Positions 1 to 7,246 are shown, counted from the first letter of the stretch. The stretch is 9,727 nt of DNA from CAZSXS01 sp964611385 (GCA_964611385.1 CAZSXS010000107.1:1-9727); one strand, 5' to 3'. The notes: a model not told the origin generated them from the sequence alone. Program-made: numbers and translations.

Positions 1-52
<52 letters not shown>

Positions 53-63
53 GGTTTTTCTCT

Positions 64-1638
64 TTATTTATTGTTCTGTTCTCTGTATAACTCCGTTGCT
101 TCTTTGGCCAGTACTTCGCCGCCAGAGGATAGCCACTTGGCACGGAAGTCGTCCAGGTCTTTTTCAAGATTGAGTTCGCCTGTTATGAATTTGATGAAGT
201 TTTCATTCTGGAATGCGGTGATGTCAGGATACTTGGCTGAGGAGGGTAGCCCGCCTAAGAAGTAGGGCATTTGGATGTTGGTGTCGGTTAGGAAGTTTTC
301 CTTAAGCTTAAGTTCCTCTGCTGAGTAGTCAAACTTTGCCATCGGTATGCTCTTCGCTTGCCCAAAGAGACCATAGAAGGTTCCTATGCCGTACTTTGTT
401 CCTTGCTGTATCATGTCGCCTACCTTGCTGTCGCGTACGGGGATTCCGTTTTTCATGGTGTAGGTGTCGCCCTCTTTGCCAAATGCGGTGGCTAAGTAAG
501 TCTCTTCATCGCTGTGTAAGGCTTCGAAAATTTCAAGAATTTTGTTCATCTTCTCTTGATCTTTTTCTACTTGTATGCCCATGCCCACGATGCTGTTGTT
601 TACACCACCGGACATAACGGCTGAATCACGATAGTAGCCGTCCTTTGGCGTCAAGTGTCCGAATTCAAGGTTTACCCCCGCATTGTCTGCCGCAATCCTG
701 TAACCGCCTGTTCCTGGTAACCAGTGATAGAAGTTTCCGTTTTCAAGAACCCCTGTGCGTTTGTTGGCAAATTTCTGGGTCAGCTGTGCATTGTCGTCTG
801 TAATGGACTCTGGATCAATGATGCCGTCCTTGTAAAGCTGTTGTATCAGTTGGGTGGCTTCCTTCCAGGCCTTCGTATTGAAGGACATGGTCAGGGCGGT
901 GTCGTCCTCGTCGCTGGGTGCCCAGTTCATCGTTGGCACGCCGTATGCCCAATAGATGTTCATCATGGTCTGTACTAAGGAGTCCTTGCCCCGGAAGCTG
1001 ATGCCGTAGGTGTCCTTCTTGCCGTTCCCGTCTGGATCTGCATTTGCAAACTTGGTCAATACTTCCACATACTCGTCAAGCGTCTTCGGTACACTTAAAC
1101 CTAGCTTGGTCAGCCAGTCTTTGTTGTAGACTGGGGATTGAGGCACGGCTCCGTTCTCCCAGTACAGCGGTACGCCATAGTTCTTGCCGTTGACTTGGGA
1201 GTTAAACCAAAGCCGAGGTTCCAGCTGGCTGACCGATTTGGCATAAACGGGCATTTTCTCTTCGATTTTACTTTTTGGTACCTCTGCCAAAACGCCTTGC
1301 TTTTGATAGGTGGCTACGTCTCCTGGACCCCACATCCAAAAGATATCTGGTATCTCGCCGCTGGCCAGCTTAATGTTGAACTGATCATTCCAAAGGGTTC
1401 TGTCAATGAGCATATTGGAAATCTTTACATTAAATTTCTGCTCCAGATAGGTCTGTGGATACGTGTCATTGGTCTCCGGTCCATAGAAACTGAGCCACTT
1501 CAACTCAATGGCCTTTCCCGTGGAAGCTCCTGTCGAAGGGGCAGCACTGCTTGCATTCGACTCACAGCCAGTCAAAAGACTTCCAAATAAGGTTGCCGCC
1601 ATGAGTAAAGATAAAATCTTCTTCGTTCTCGTTTTCAT
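64..1638 (-). CDS. ABC importer extracellular solute-binding lipoprotein, LplA-like (family 1)
   Basis: This 524-residue protein is the substrate-capturing lipoprotein of a carbohydrate ABC importer, anchored outside the cell membrane. Residues 1-25 form a lipoprotein signal peptide: a basic start (MKTRTKK), a hydrophobic stretch and the lipobox LLTGC, with Cys25 as the expected lipidated residue. A Ser/Ala/Thr-rich tether follows. The mature part is of the length usual for LplA/AlgQ-type binding proteins. Residues 201-212 (DPDGNGKKDTYG) resemble the EF-hand-like calcium loop of that group. The start is supported by GAGGGAG at 1645-1651, six bases upstream on the minus strand. It is the last visible gene of a leftward operon, 36 bases after the LplC-type permease. 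The ligand cannot be read from sequence; oligosaccharides such as pectin- or alginate-derived sugars are typical of the family. The family assignment is firm, the ligand unknown. Confidence 0.93.
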   Translation of the reverse strand: MKTRTKKILSLLMAATLFGSLLTGCESNASSAAPSTGASTGKAIELKWLSFYGPETNDTYPQTYLEQKFNVKISNMLIDRTLWNDQFNIKLASGEIPDIFWMWGPGDVATYQKQGVLAEVPKSKIEEKMPVYAKSVSQLEPRLWFNSQVNGKNYGVPLYWENGAVPQSPVYNKDWLTKLGLSVPKTLDEYVEVLTKFANADPDGNGKKDTYGISFRGKDSLVQTMMNIYWAYGVPTMNWAPSDEDDTALTMSFNTKAWKEATQLIQQLYKDGIIDPESITDDNAQLTQKFANKRTGVLENGNFYHWLPGTGGYRIAADNAGVNLEFGHLTPKDGYYRDSAVMSGGVNNSIVGMGIQVEKDQEKMNKILEIFEALHSDEETYLATAFGKEGDTYTMKNGIPVRDSKVGDMIQQGTKYGIGTFYGLFGQAKSIPMAKFDYSAEELKLKENFLTDTNIQMPYFLGGLPSSAKYPDITAFQNENFIKFITGELNLEKDLDDFRAKWLSSGGEVLAKEATELYREQNNK

Positions 1639-1674
1639 ACTTTTCTCCCTCTCTTTTTAAATTCTATTTTCTCT

Positions 1675-2556
1675 TTACCCCTTAACAGACCCAACCATGA
1701 TGCCTGTTACGAAATAGCGCTGTAAGAAGGGGTAAACAACCAGAATGGGGGCGATGGTTATGATCAGAATCGCCGCCTTCATGGAGTCTGGGGTTACTAC
1801 TTGAATGGTGTCTGTTATCATGCTGTTGACCATGGAGTCGTTGTTCTCTATGATGAGCCGCCGTAGCATGATCTGTAATACTTGCTTCTTGGGGTCTTGT
1901 ACGTAAATCATGGCCCGGAACCACTCATTCCAGTCGCCTACAACTGTCCATAGCGTGACCGTCGCTAAAATGGGTAATGCAATGGGGATCATGATTTTGA
2001 ATAAGATGATGATGTCATTTGCTCCGTCTATCTTGGCTGATTCCTCTAGCTCATCGGATAGTTGTGTGAAGCTGTTCTTTAATATGATTAGCGAAAAGGT
2101 GTTGATTAAGCCTGGAATGATTAGGGCTGAGGTCTTGTTGATCATTCCTAAGCCCTTTACTAGCATGTAAGTGGGTACCAAACCGCCCCCGAAATACATG
2201 GTGAATGTAATCAGTAGAAGTAGCGCTGTGCGTAAAGGTAGATACTTTCTGGATAGCGCATAGGCCGCAGATACCATGATGAGCATGGAGAAAAAGGTGT
2301 ATAGGGTGGTTTTGAATACCGTGTAAAAAAAGGAACGCCATATACTTGTGTTTTGGAGGGCTGTTTTGTAAGCCTCTGCGCTGAATTCCAAGGGGAATAG
2401 ATGTAAGCCGGGCCGGAGAGCCTCCTTGGGGCTTGAAAATGAGATGGCTATTGAGTGAATAAAGGGATAAATCATAACGAAGCATAATAGGATCATAAAG
2501 ATCATCAGTAGAACCTGAAAAATCTTTTCGCCCTTTGTAAGACTCTTGAAATTCAT
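1675..2556 (-). CDS. Carbohydrate ABC importer permease, LplC/YtcP-like
   Basis: This 293-residue integral membrane protein is one of two permease subunits of the importer. About six hydrophobic segments are visible, for example residues 13-37, 75-100, 108-130, 145-160, 185-207 and 260-282. The cytoplasmic EAA loop that docks the ATPase is at about 171-196, with EESAKIDGAN followed by IPIALPI. The C-terminal QRYFVTGIMVGSVKG is characteristic of the LplC/YtcP group. The start is fixed by a near-perfect ribosome binding site, AGGAGGTG on the minus strand (2561-2568), four bases upstream. The gene lies 21 bases after the partner permease and 36 bases before the binding-protein gene, so co-transcription is very likely. 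It has normal length and no visible damage. Function by family is confident; substrate is not known. Confidence 0.93.
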   Translation of the reverse strand: MNFKSLTKGEKIFQVLLMIFMILLCFVMIYPFIHSIAISFSSPKEALRPGLHLFPLEFSAEAYKTALQNTSIWRSFFYTVFKTTLYTFFSMLIMVSAAYALSRKYLPLRTALLLLITFTMYFGGGLVPTYMLVKGLGMINKTSALIIPGLINTFSLIILKNSFTQLSDELEESAKIDGANDIIILFKIMIPIALPILATVTLWTVVGDWNEWFRAMIYVQDPKKQVLQIMLRRLIIENNDSMVNSMITDTIQVVTPDSMKAAILIITIAPILVVYPFLQRYFVTGIMVGSVKG

Positions 2557-2577
2557 AAATCACCTCCTACATGTTTT

Positions 2578-3549
2578 TTAGAATAGTCCGTCTTGCCCCA
2601 TCATTTTCACAGCCTTGTTGGTTAATAGCACACAGGCGAAGGCAAATATGTTTTTGAATAGACCTACGGCAGTGGAAAGGCCGTATTGTATGTTTACCAT
2701 TCCGATGCGGTAGGTGTAGGTGTCTAGTACGTCAGCCACGCTGTATACATTGGGGCTGTACATGTTAATAATTTGGTCGAAGCCGGCATTCAGAATGCCG
2801 CCCATGCGAAGTACCAGCATGATCGAAATGGTGGGCAATAGGCTCGGTAGGGTGATAAAGAGTAACTGCTTGAAGCGGTTGGCTCCGTCTACTGTGGCGG
2901 CTTCGTAGAGAGAGGGGTCGATAGCGGTCAGAGCAGCCAGGTAAATAATGCAGCTCCAGCCAACCTCTTTCCAGATGGCCGTTGTAACCAGGGTGAACCG
3001 AAACCAGCTTCTGTCACCCATAAAATAAATGGGCTTGATACCAAAGAGGCCCAAAAACCAGTTTACGGCCCCAGTTGAAGGAGACAAAACCGTTAAAAAT
3101 AAGGAGGTCAGCACCACCCATGACATAAAATGTGGCAGATAGGTAATGACCTGAACGGTTCGCTTAAATCGGGGAAAGCGAATTTCATTAAAAAGCAGGG
3201 CAAGAATAATGGGAGCGGGGAAGCCGAAAATAATCTGATATAAACTGATGATGATGGTGTTCGACATAATTTGCCCAAAGTTGTTGGCTCCAAAAAACAT
3301 GGTTTTGAAATGCTCAAAGCCGATCCAGGGGCTGTTCCAGATGCCGTCTATCATGCGGTAATCCTTGAAAGCGAGTTGTAGGCCATACAAGGGCCCGTAA
3401 CAGAAAAATGCATACCAGATCAGAGCTGGAAGTACAAGTAAGTATAAGTACCGACATTTGTAGTAGGGGCTTAGCTTAAAGGATTTTTGTTTGTTCTGCG
3501 TTTGAGTGCTGTGGTTGGAAACCTTCACCCTTTTCACCTCTTTACTCAT
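2578..3549 (-). CDS. Carbohydrate ABC importer permease, LplB/YteP-like
   Basis: This 323-residue protein is the second permease subunit and the first gene of the leftward operon. A polar N-terminal tail of about 30 residues precedes six predicted membrane segments, roughly 33-53, 95-120, 136-155, 183-207, 228-246 and 290-311. The EAA loop is at 215-240, beginning YEAATVDGAN and ending LPSLLPT. The YLPHFMSWVV stretch (137-146) is typical of LplB/YteP permeases. The start has a modest AAAGGGA site about ten bases upstream on the minus strand. No ATPase gene is present in the window. In Bacillus subtilis, importers of this kind borrow the shared ATPase MsmX, so a shared ATPase elsewhere in the genome is the likely partner (inference). 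The leader upstream carries a hairpin and a candidate promoter. Confidence 0.93.
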   Translation of the reverse strand: MSKEVKRVKVSNHSTQTQNKQKSFKLSPYYKCRYLYLLVLPALIWYAFFCYGPLYGLQLAFKDYRMIDGIWNSPWIGFEHFKTMFFGANNFGQIMSNTIIISLYQIIFGFPAPIILALLFNEIRFPRFKRTVQVITYLPHFMSWVVLTSLFLTVLSPSTGAVNWFLGLFGIKPIYFMGDRSWFRFTLVTTAIWKEVGWSCIIYLAALTAIDPSLYEAATVDGANRFKQLLFITLPSLLPTISIMLVLRMGGILNAGFDQIINMYSPNVYSVADVLDTYTYRIGMVNIQYGLSTAVGLFKNIFAFACVLLTNKAVKMMGQDGLF

Positions 3550-3588
3550 ATTCGTATCAATTCCCTTTGTTGTTCCTTGGTAAAATGG

Positions 3589-3629
3589 AAATGCTCTTCG
3601 AGTTCATAAGCTGTACGCGAAGAGCGTTT
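3589..3629 (-). promoter_or_regulatory. Leader hairpin upstream of the importer operon
   Basis: AAATGCTCTTCG (3589-3600) and CGAAGAGCGTTT (3618-3629) form a 12-bp stem with one T-G wobble and a 17-base loop. On the minus strand it falls in the probable 5' leader of the LplB-type permease, about 40 bases before its start codon. The downstream bases are only moderately U-rich, so it might be a weak attenuator, an mRNA-stabilising hairpin or a protein-binding dyad. The symmetry is seen directly; the role is inferred. Confidence 0.5.
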
Positions 3630-3648
3630 CTTTCCGTTGATCGTTGGG

Positions 3649-3666
3649 ACTGTCAAAGATGACAGT
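3649..3666. promoter_or_regulatory. Candidate operator dyad in the divergent control region
   Basis: ACTGTCA, spacer AAGA, TGACAGT is a perfect 7-bp dyad. It sits about where transcription of the leftward operon should start if the extended -10 element at 3671-3679 is used. It could be a binding site for the AraC-type regulator or another repressor. AraC-family sites are more often direct repeats, so assigning it to the YesN-like protein is uncertain. Confidence 0.35.
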
Positions 3667-3670
3667 TATA

Positions 3671-3679
3671 GTTATAACA
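3671..3679 (-). promoter_or_regulatory. Candidate extended -10 promoter for the importer operon
   Basis: The minus strand reads TGTTATAAC, an extended -10 element (TG, one base, TATAAC). I find no good -35 hexamer at the right distance (TTTCGT is the nearest), which fits a promoter that needs an activator such as the YesN-like protein. The predicted start is near 3664 and gives a leader of roughly 115 bases. Confidence 0.35.
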
Positions 3680-3702
3680 AAAATATGCACGAAAGACCAT
3701 GA

Positions 3703-3735
3703 TATAAATTTGGATTTTTTGATAAAATTTATAAT
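3703..3735. promoter_or_regulatory. AT-rich inverted repeat with a TATAAT hexamer
   Basis: TATAAATTT (3703-3711) and AAATTTATA (3725-3733) are perfect 9-bp inverted arms with a 13-base spacer. The right arm runs into a consensus TATAAT at 3730-3735 on the plus strand, but only a poor -35 (TTTGGA) lies near. It may be an auxiliary promoter for the kinase gene, a regulator site, or simply AT-rich promoter DNA. Confidence 0.3.
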
Positions 3736-3768
3736 GGGGATATAAAAATTCTGTGGGGGTGCAAGCAG

Positions 3769-3798
3769 TTGACAGAAGCTTGTGGGGAAAGCTATTAT
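3769..3798 (+). promoter_or_regulatory. Sigma-A-type promoter of the kinase-regulator operon
   Basis: TTGACA (3769-3774, full consensus) and TATTAT (3793-3798, five of six) are separated by 18 bp. Transcription would begin near 3805, only about 16 bases before the kinase start codon, so the 5' UTR is little more than the AAGGAGG site at 3810-3816. The strong match suggests constitutive expression of the two-component system. Confidence 0.7.
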
Positions 3799-3820
3799 GT
3801 GAAAAAAAGAAGGAGGCTCT

Positions 3821-5587
3821 ATGAGAAGTATAAGGACAAAGTTTTTTATTTCCTTTTTGCTCTTGATCATCCTCCCCTGGCTCTGCGTGTCTAGCTTCGT
3901 CAGTTCCTTTTATTCCAGAAACCTGCGGGAACGGTATATTAATGATGCCTTAACCTTGCTGACGGATTCGCTGAATCTCTTTGAGACGAACGTGAAAATG
4001 ACCGATGCCTTACTGCACACCTTTTTCGTATCGGAAACCTTCAGTCAGTTGATTCCTGAGGATGGCATAGTTTATGACTCCCAATACAGAAGACGCGTGG
4101 TGGAGATTGATAATTTTTTGGCAGAATCCATTTCCAAAAATGAATTTATTGATGGGGCATTGGTGTTTGCAAAGGATAAGGTTTTGACGGCTTACAAATT
4201 TCCTTACTGGGGCGAAATCATTCAGCATTCCAATTTCTTTGCCCAGTTGAACCAGTCCGGAGGGAATACGGTCTATTGCAATCGTATTGAACTCAACAAT
4301 ATTTACTTTCAACCCCAAAGTATGTTTTTAATGGGGAAGCCGATCAAAACCATCCTGAATTGGGGCGGTCGCCGGGAATTTACAGATGTAATTGGCTCTG
4401 TGGTTTTTATGCTAGATATGCAGAAGCTCTTGAACTCCTTCAAGCCTCAGCTCTCCGGGAAAAATATTCAGATCGTGCTTTTGTCGGGGACAGAGCTGGT
4501 TTATTCGGATATCGCTGCCGAAACCATAGCAAGCATACTACAAGCCAAGACAGAATTTGTAAGCAAGCACCCAAACAACCGGCTTTCCGGGCATTTTGTT
4601 CAAGAGATTGATGGCAAGAGTCATGTGATACTGTATGCCAGAAGCAGTCAGGATTATTATGTGTTTGGGAAGGTGGTTTCGGAGGACATTTACGGCTATG
4701 CCAACCAAATGACCTATATCATCTTGCTCGCGCAGGTTTTTTGCATCTTTGCGTTTTTTATTTTTACCACGATTTTAAATCGCTTTATTGGGAACCCCAT
4801 TCGAAAACTGCAGCAGTGTATGGAGGATGTACCAAAGGGGCATTTGAATGTATCTGTACAGATGAATAGCAAAGATGAAATCGGGGCCATGTGTAACAGT
4901 TTTAATTATATGATAGGGCAACTGAACGAAATGATCACTCAAATTCATCAGGATCATGAGACTAAAACCAAGATGGAAATCAGTATGCTCCAGTATCAGA
5001 TTAATCCTCACTTTATCTATAATATTCTGTCCTCCATTCGCCTAAAGGCCCTTATGAACAACGATGAAGAGGTGGCCTCCATGTTGACCAGGGTGTACAG
5101 GCTGTTCAGCAAAACCATTGGAAAGTCTGGGGAAAGCATAACTGTTGCTGAGGAAATCGAAAACATTCGAGACTTTATTTTTATTTATAACAACATCTTT
5201 TCAAATCACATCAATGTCAACATTAGCATTGATCCAGAGATTGAAGGCTACTATGTGCAGAATATGATCCTGCAACCCATCGTGGAAAATTGTTTTGTTC
5301 ATGGCATAACTGGAGATAATAAGGATTTTTGCGTGATTATCAAGGGCTATTGCAAGGAGGAGAAGGTAGTCTTTACCGTCAGCGACGATGGCATAGGCAT
5401 AGACCAGGAGCAGATAGAGCGGATTCTTTCGGAAAATAAGCCCGAAAAATACAACAAGGTTGGCATTAACAGCATACACAAGCGGCTCAAGCTCCTTTAT
5501 GGGGAGGAATACGGAATCACGATCGACAGTAAGCCTGGTTGCTTTACAAAGGTGACTGTTTTGGTTCCGATGAACAGAGAGCCATAA
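3821..5587 (+). CDS. Sensor histidine kinase, YesM-like
   Basis: This 588-residue membrane kinase autophosphorylates and passes phosphate to the response regulator encoded next to it. Membrane segment 1 is at about 8-30. A large extracellular sensor region follows at about 31-295, then membrane segment 2 at 297-318, a HAMP region at about 319-375 and a HisKA-7TM/His_kinase domain. The phospho-acceptor is His397 in QINPHF, within the typical QYQINPHFIYNILSSI motif. The ATPase domain shows the N box (LQPIVENCFVHG, about 485-495), the G1 box SDDGIGI (521-527) and VGINSIHKRL (547-556). The start has AAGGAGG four bases upstream. YesM kinases typically stand beside Lpl-type importers, as here, where the importer is divergent. 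The extracellular domain suggests sugar or binding-protein sensing (inference). Length and motifs are complete. Confidence 0.95.
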   Translation: MRSIRTKFFISFLLLIILPWLCVSSFVSSFYSRNLRERYINDALTLLTDSLNLFETNVKMTDALLHTFFVSETFSQLIPEDGIVYDSQYRRRVVEIDNFLAESISKNEFIDGALVFAKDKVLTAYKFPYWGEIIQHSNFFAQLNQSGGNTVYCNRIELNNIYFQPQSMFLMGKPIKTILNWGGRREFTDVIGSVVFMLDMQKLLNSFKPQLSGKNIQIVLLSGTELVYSDIAAETIASILQAKTEFVSKHPNNRLSGHFVQEIDGKSHVILYARSSQDYYVFGKVVSEDIYGYANQMTYIILLAQVFCIFAFFIFTTILNRFIGNPIRKLQQCMEDVPKGHLNVSVQMNSKDEIGAMCNSFNYMIGQLNEMITQIHQDHETKTKMEISMLQYQINPHFIYNILSSIRLKALMNNDEEVASMLTRVYRLFSKTIGKSGESITVAEEIENIRDFIFIYNNIFSNHINVNISIDPEIEGYYVQNMILQPIVENCFVHGITGDNKDFCVIIKGYCKEEKVVFTVSDDGIGIDQEQIERILSENKPEKYNKVGINSIHKRLKLLYGEEYGITIDSKPGCFTKVTVLVPMNREP

Positions 5588-5650
5588 GCAGGCAAAAAAG
5601 CTTTGCTGATCCGAAGGATCCACACAAGAAGGCCATCAATTCAAAACGAA

Positions 5651-5656
5651 AGAGGG
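5651..5656 (+). promoter_or_regulatory. Ribosome binding site that fixes the response regulator start
   Basis: AGAGGG lies eight bases before the ATG at 5665. The reading frame is open back to 5539, inside the kinase gene, but the receiver domain begins exactly at this ATG (MLKVIIIDD). The upstream 42 codons would encode an atypical basic extension with no good ribosome binding site, so 5665 is preferred. Confidence 0.75.
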
Positions 5657-5664
5657 TCAAGTTT

Positions 5665-6477
5665 ATGCTGAAGGTCATCATCATTGATGATAACAACACC
5701 ATCATACAAGGCTTGTTGACATTAATCAAATGGGAAGAAAACGACTTTGAGGTAAAAGGCACCTTTCGGAATGGAAAGGAGGCTATGGACTGGCTAGAGC
5801 AGGAAAAGGATGTGGACATCATCCTGACCGATATGAAAATGCCTGTCATGGATGGACTCAGCTTTATTGCGAACTTTCAGAAGCTTGGCATTCCAGCACA
5901 TATCATCTGCTTAAGCAGCTATGACGAGTATTCCCTAGTACGCGGAGCGTTCGTGTTGGGCGTGCAGGATTACATTCTGAAGCCGGAGATGGAACCGGAT
6001 AAGCTCCTCGCCCTTTTAAAAGAGATCCGCGAAAAACTGATGGAAACCAAATTTTCTAATCGTACTGCTGGAAATGGCTCAGGCCACCAAAGCGCGGATA
6101 ACCGAAACTCGGACAACAGAAGTTTAGACAACCGAAGCTCGCACAACCGAAACTTAGACAACCAAAACTCAGACAACCGAATCATTCAAAGGGTATTAAA
6201 AATCATTGATGAGCGGCTTTCAACCAACCTGAGCCTAAAAGATCTCGCTCCCGAGGTCGGTTTGACCAGCGGATACTTGGGGCAGCTCTTTATGAAGTAC
6301 CTCCACCTATCCTTTAACGACTACCTTAATAAAAAGCGGATTGAGAAGGCGGCCGAAATGCTGTCCTCCGGAAAGTACAAAATCTTTGAGATCGCTGAAA
6401 CCTGCGGCTATAATAACGTGGAGCATTTCAGTCGAATTTTTAAAAAGGCCACAGGAAAATCACCAAAGAAATATTAA
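5665..6477 (+). CDS. Response regulator with AraC-type DNA-binding domain, YesN-like
   Basis: This 270-residue cytoplasmic regulator is the partner of the kinase encoded 77 bases upstream. Residues 1-122 are a receiver domain with the acidic pair Asp8/Asp9, phospho-acceptor Asp56 (LTDMKMP), Ser84/Ser85 in the switch position and Lys106 (ILKPE). Residues 143-172 are six degenerate pentapeptides of the form [SN]xDN[RQ], a hydrophilic linker. Residues 173-270 are an AraC/HTH_18 domain with two helix-turn-helix units: LKDLAPEVGLTSGYLGQLF (191-209) and, later, IFEIAETCGYNNVEHFSRIF (240-259). The protein ends at SPKKY, the usual C-terminal edge of the fold. Many YesN proteins are longer because of an extra middle region; here the repeat linker replaces it. 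The likely target is the divergent importer promoter (inference from family and position). Confidence 0.93.
   Translation: MLKVIIIDDNNTIIQGLLTLIKWEENDFEVKGTFRNGKEAMDWLEQEKDVDIILTDMKMPVMDGLSFIANFQKLGIPAHIICLSSYDEYSLVRGAFVLGVQDYILKPEMEPDKLLALLKEIREKLMETKFSNRTAGNGSGHQSADNRNSDNRSLDNRSSHNRNLDNQNSDNRIIQRVLKIIDERLSTNLSLKDLAPEVGLTSGYLGQLFMKYLHLSFNDYLNKKRIEKAAEMLSSGKYKIFEIAETCGYNNVEHFSRIFKKATGKSPKKY
6091..6180 (+). repeat. Six 15-bp tandem repeats inside the response regulator gene
   Basis: Six successive 15-base units start at 6091, 6106, 6121, 6136, 6151 and 6166. They share a core like GACAACCGA and encode SADNR, NSDNR, SLDNR, SSHNR, NLDNQ and NSDNR. Each unit is five codons, so gain or loss of units keeps the frame and changes only linker length between the receiver and the DNA-binding domain. 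The units differ at several bases, so the array is not a recent perfect expansion. Confidence 0.9.
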
Positions 6478-6594
6478 GAAGATCAAATCCATGTCTGGCT
6501 TTTTTGAAAAAGTTTTCCTTCTCCCAAGGTTTTAGAAATTGTGACTACTTTGCAATTTGTAGGGGAATAATAGAAGTGTTACAAAAACAATATA

Positions 6595-6601
6595 GAGAGG
6601 A
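6595..6601 (+). promoter_or_regulatory. Ribosome binding site that fixes the VOC protein start
   Basis: GAGAGGA lies seven bases before the ATG at 6609. The frame is open back to an ATG at 6504, but those 35 extra residues match nothing in the VOC fold and lack a ribosome binding site. The conserved N-terminal strand begins right after 6609. Confidence 0.75.
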
Positions 6602-6608
6602 AATAGAT

Positions 6609-7031
6609 ATGGCCGTAAATGTTTATCTCAACTATAATGGAAATTGTCGGGAAGTTGTAGAATTTTATGCTGGCGTTTTTGGCTGTGAGCAGCCTAAGTT
6701 CATGACCTATGGACAGGCACCTTCCAGTAAGGATTTCCCGCCTTTGACTGAGGAGCAAAAGAATCTTATTCTGTATACGGAGCTAGAGATTGCAGGCAGT
6801 AAGGTCATGTTCTCTGATACCATGCCGGGTATGCCCTTTGTCCAAGGGAATAATATTACCATCGCAATTGGTGCTTCTGAGGTGGATAAAATAAGAGGCT
6901 GGTTTGAAGGCTTAAAGAACGGTGGCACTATTATCATGGAGTTGCAAAAAACCTTTTGGAGTGATTGTTATGGAATGCTGGAGGATCAGTTTGGCATAAC
7001 ATGGCAGTTTAATCAGGGAGCTGCGCAGTAA
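6609..7031 (+). CDS. VOC-family protein, PhnB/YjdN-like
   Basis: This 140-residue protein belongs to the glyoxalase/bleomycin-resistance/dioxygenase (VOC) superfamily, PhnB-like branch. The N-terminal VYLNYNGNCREVVEFYAGVFG (residues 5-25) matches the usual beta-alpha start of that group. SDTMPGMPF (69-77) and the C-terminal FWSDCYGMLEDQFGITWQF (116-134) are also typical. PhnB-like proteins of this size are common in Bacillota and mostly lack a proven reaction, so no substrate is assigned. The gene stands 131 bases after the response regulator. I see no convincing promoter or terminator in that gap: the short CTTTTTTGAAAAAG symmetry near 6499 has no GC stem. It could be read through from the kinase operon. 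There is no obvious functional link to sugar import; it may be a bystander. Confidence 0.88.
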   Translation: MAVNVYLNYNGNCREVVEFYAGVFGCEQPKFMTYGQAPSSKDFPPLTEEQKNLILYTELEIAGSKVMFSDTMPGMPFVQGNNITIAIGASEVDKIRGWFEGLKNGGTIIMELQKTFWSDCYGMLEDQFGITWQFNQGAAQ

Positions 7032-7139
7032 GCTGCGTTGTATGCTGTGTTCAAACTGAGTCACGTTTAGCTTTGGAAAGCCGCCACCCAAAACAATAGA
7101 CTTTAAGTGGGTTGAATGATGGCGACTTGGTAAATGTCT
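7032..7139 (+). other. Non-coding stretch with small nested inverted repeats
   Basis: This stretch follows the VOC gene and has no credible gene. CGCAG, TAAG, CTGCG (7024-7037) forms a 5-bp hairpin over the VOC stop codon. GCTT, TGGA, AAGC (near 7070-7081) could form a short hairpin. CGCC (7082-7085) pairs with GGCG (7121-7124), and inside that ACCCA (7086-7090) pairs with TGGGT (7108-7112), leaving an eight-base bulge on one side. This might be mRNA 3' structure or a small RNA. I could not match it to a riboswitch consensus. Confidence 0.3.
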
Positions 7140-7210
7140 AAGAGGCTGCGTATAAGTACAATAAGGAAGGGACGGTCGCTTAGCCTATTGCGATCGCCTC
7201 TTCTTTTTTT
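7140..7210 (+). terminator. Candidate intrinsic terminator after the VOC gene
   Basis: AAGAGGC (7140-7146) pairs with GCCTCTT (7196-7202). An inner stem GGTCGC (7174-7179) with GCGATC (7190-7195, one G-T wobble) stacks next to it. A run of seven T follows at 7204-7210. The inner hairpin plus U-tract is terminator-like, but the 27-base single-stranded arm between the two 5' stem strands is unusual. It would separate the VOC gene from the chemoreceptor gene. Confidence 0.5.
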
Positions 7211-7246
7211 ACTGGTTGCTAACTCGTGGATTTGCCGTTATACTTA

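Noticed and set aside
1138..1590. Open frame of 150 codons on the plus strand inside the binding-protein gene
   Set aside because: It lies wholly antisense to a gene with a full signal peptide and family motifs. Its translation resembles no family I know, and it has no ribosome binding site.
2051..2563. Open frame of 170 codons in another minus frame over the permease gene
   Set aside because: It is out of frame with a clear permease that has an ideal ribosome binding site. The translation is low-complexity and hydrophilic, without a recognisable domain.
3550..3820. CcpA catabolite-repression (cre) site
   Set aside because: I checked each CG dinucleotide in this region against the TGNAANCGNTNNCA pattern and found no acceptable match.
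3604..3870. Open frame of 88 codons on the minus strand across the divergent control region
   Set aside because: It begins inside the kinase gene and crosses both promoter regions. It has no ribosome binding site and its composition follows the AT-rich DNA.
5539..5664. Extended N-terminus for the response regulator
   Set aside because: The 42 extra residues overlap the kinase gene in another frame, have no ribosome binding site, and precede the exact usual start of the receiver domain.
6091..6180. CRISPR array
   Set aside because: The 15-base units are contiguous with no spacers and encode protein in frame.
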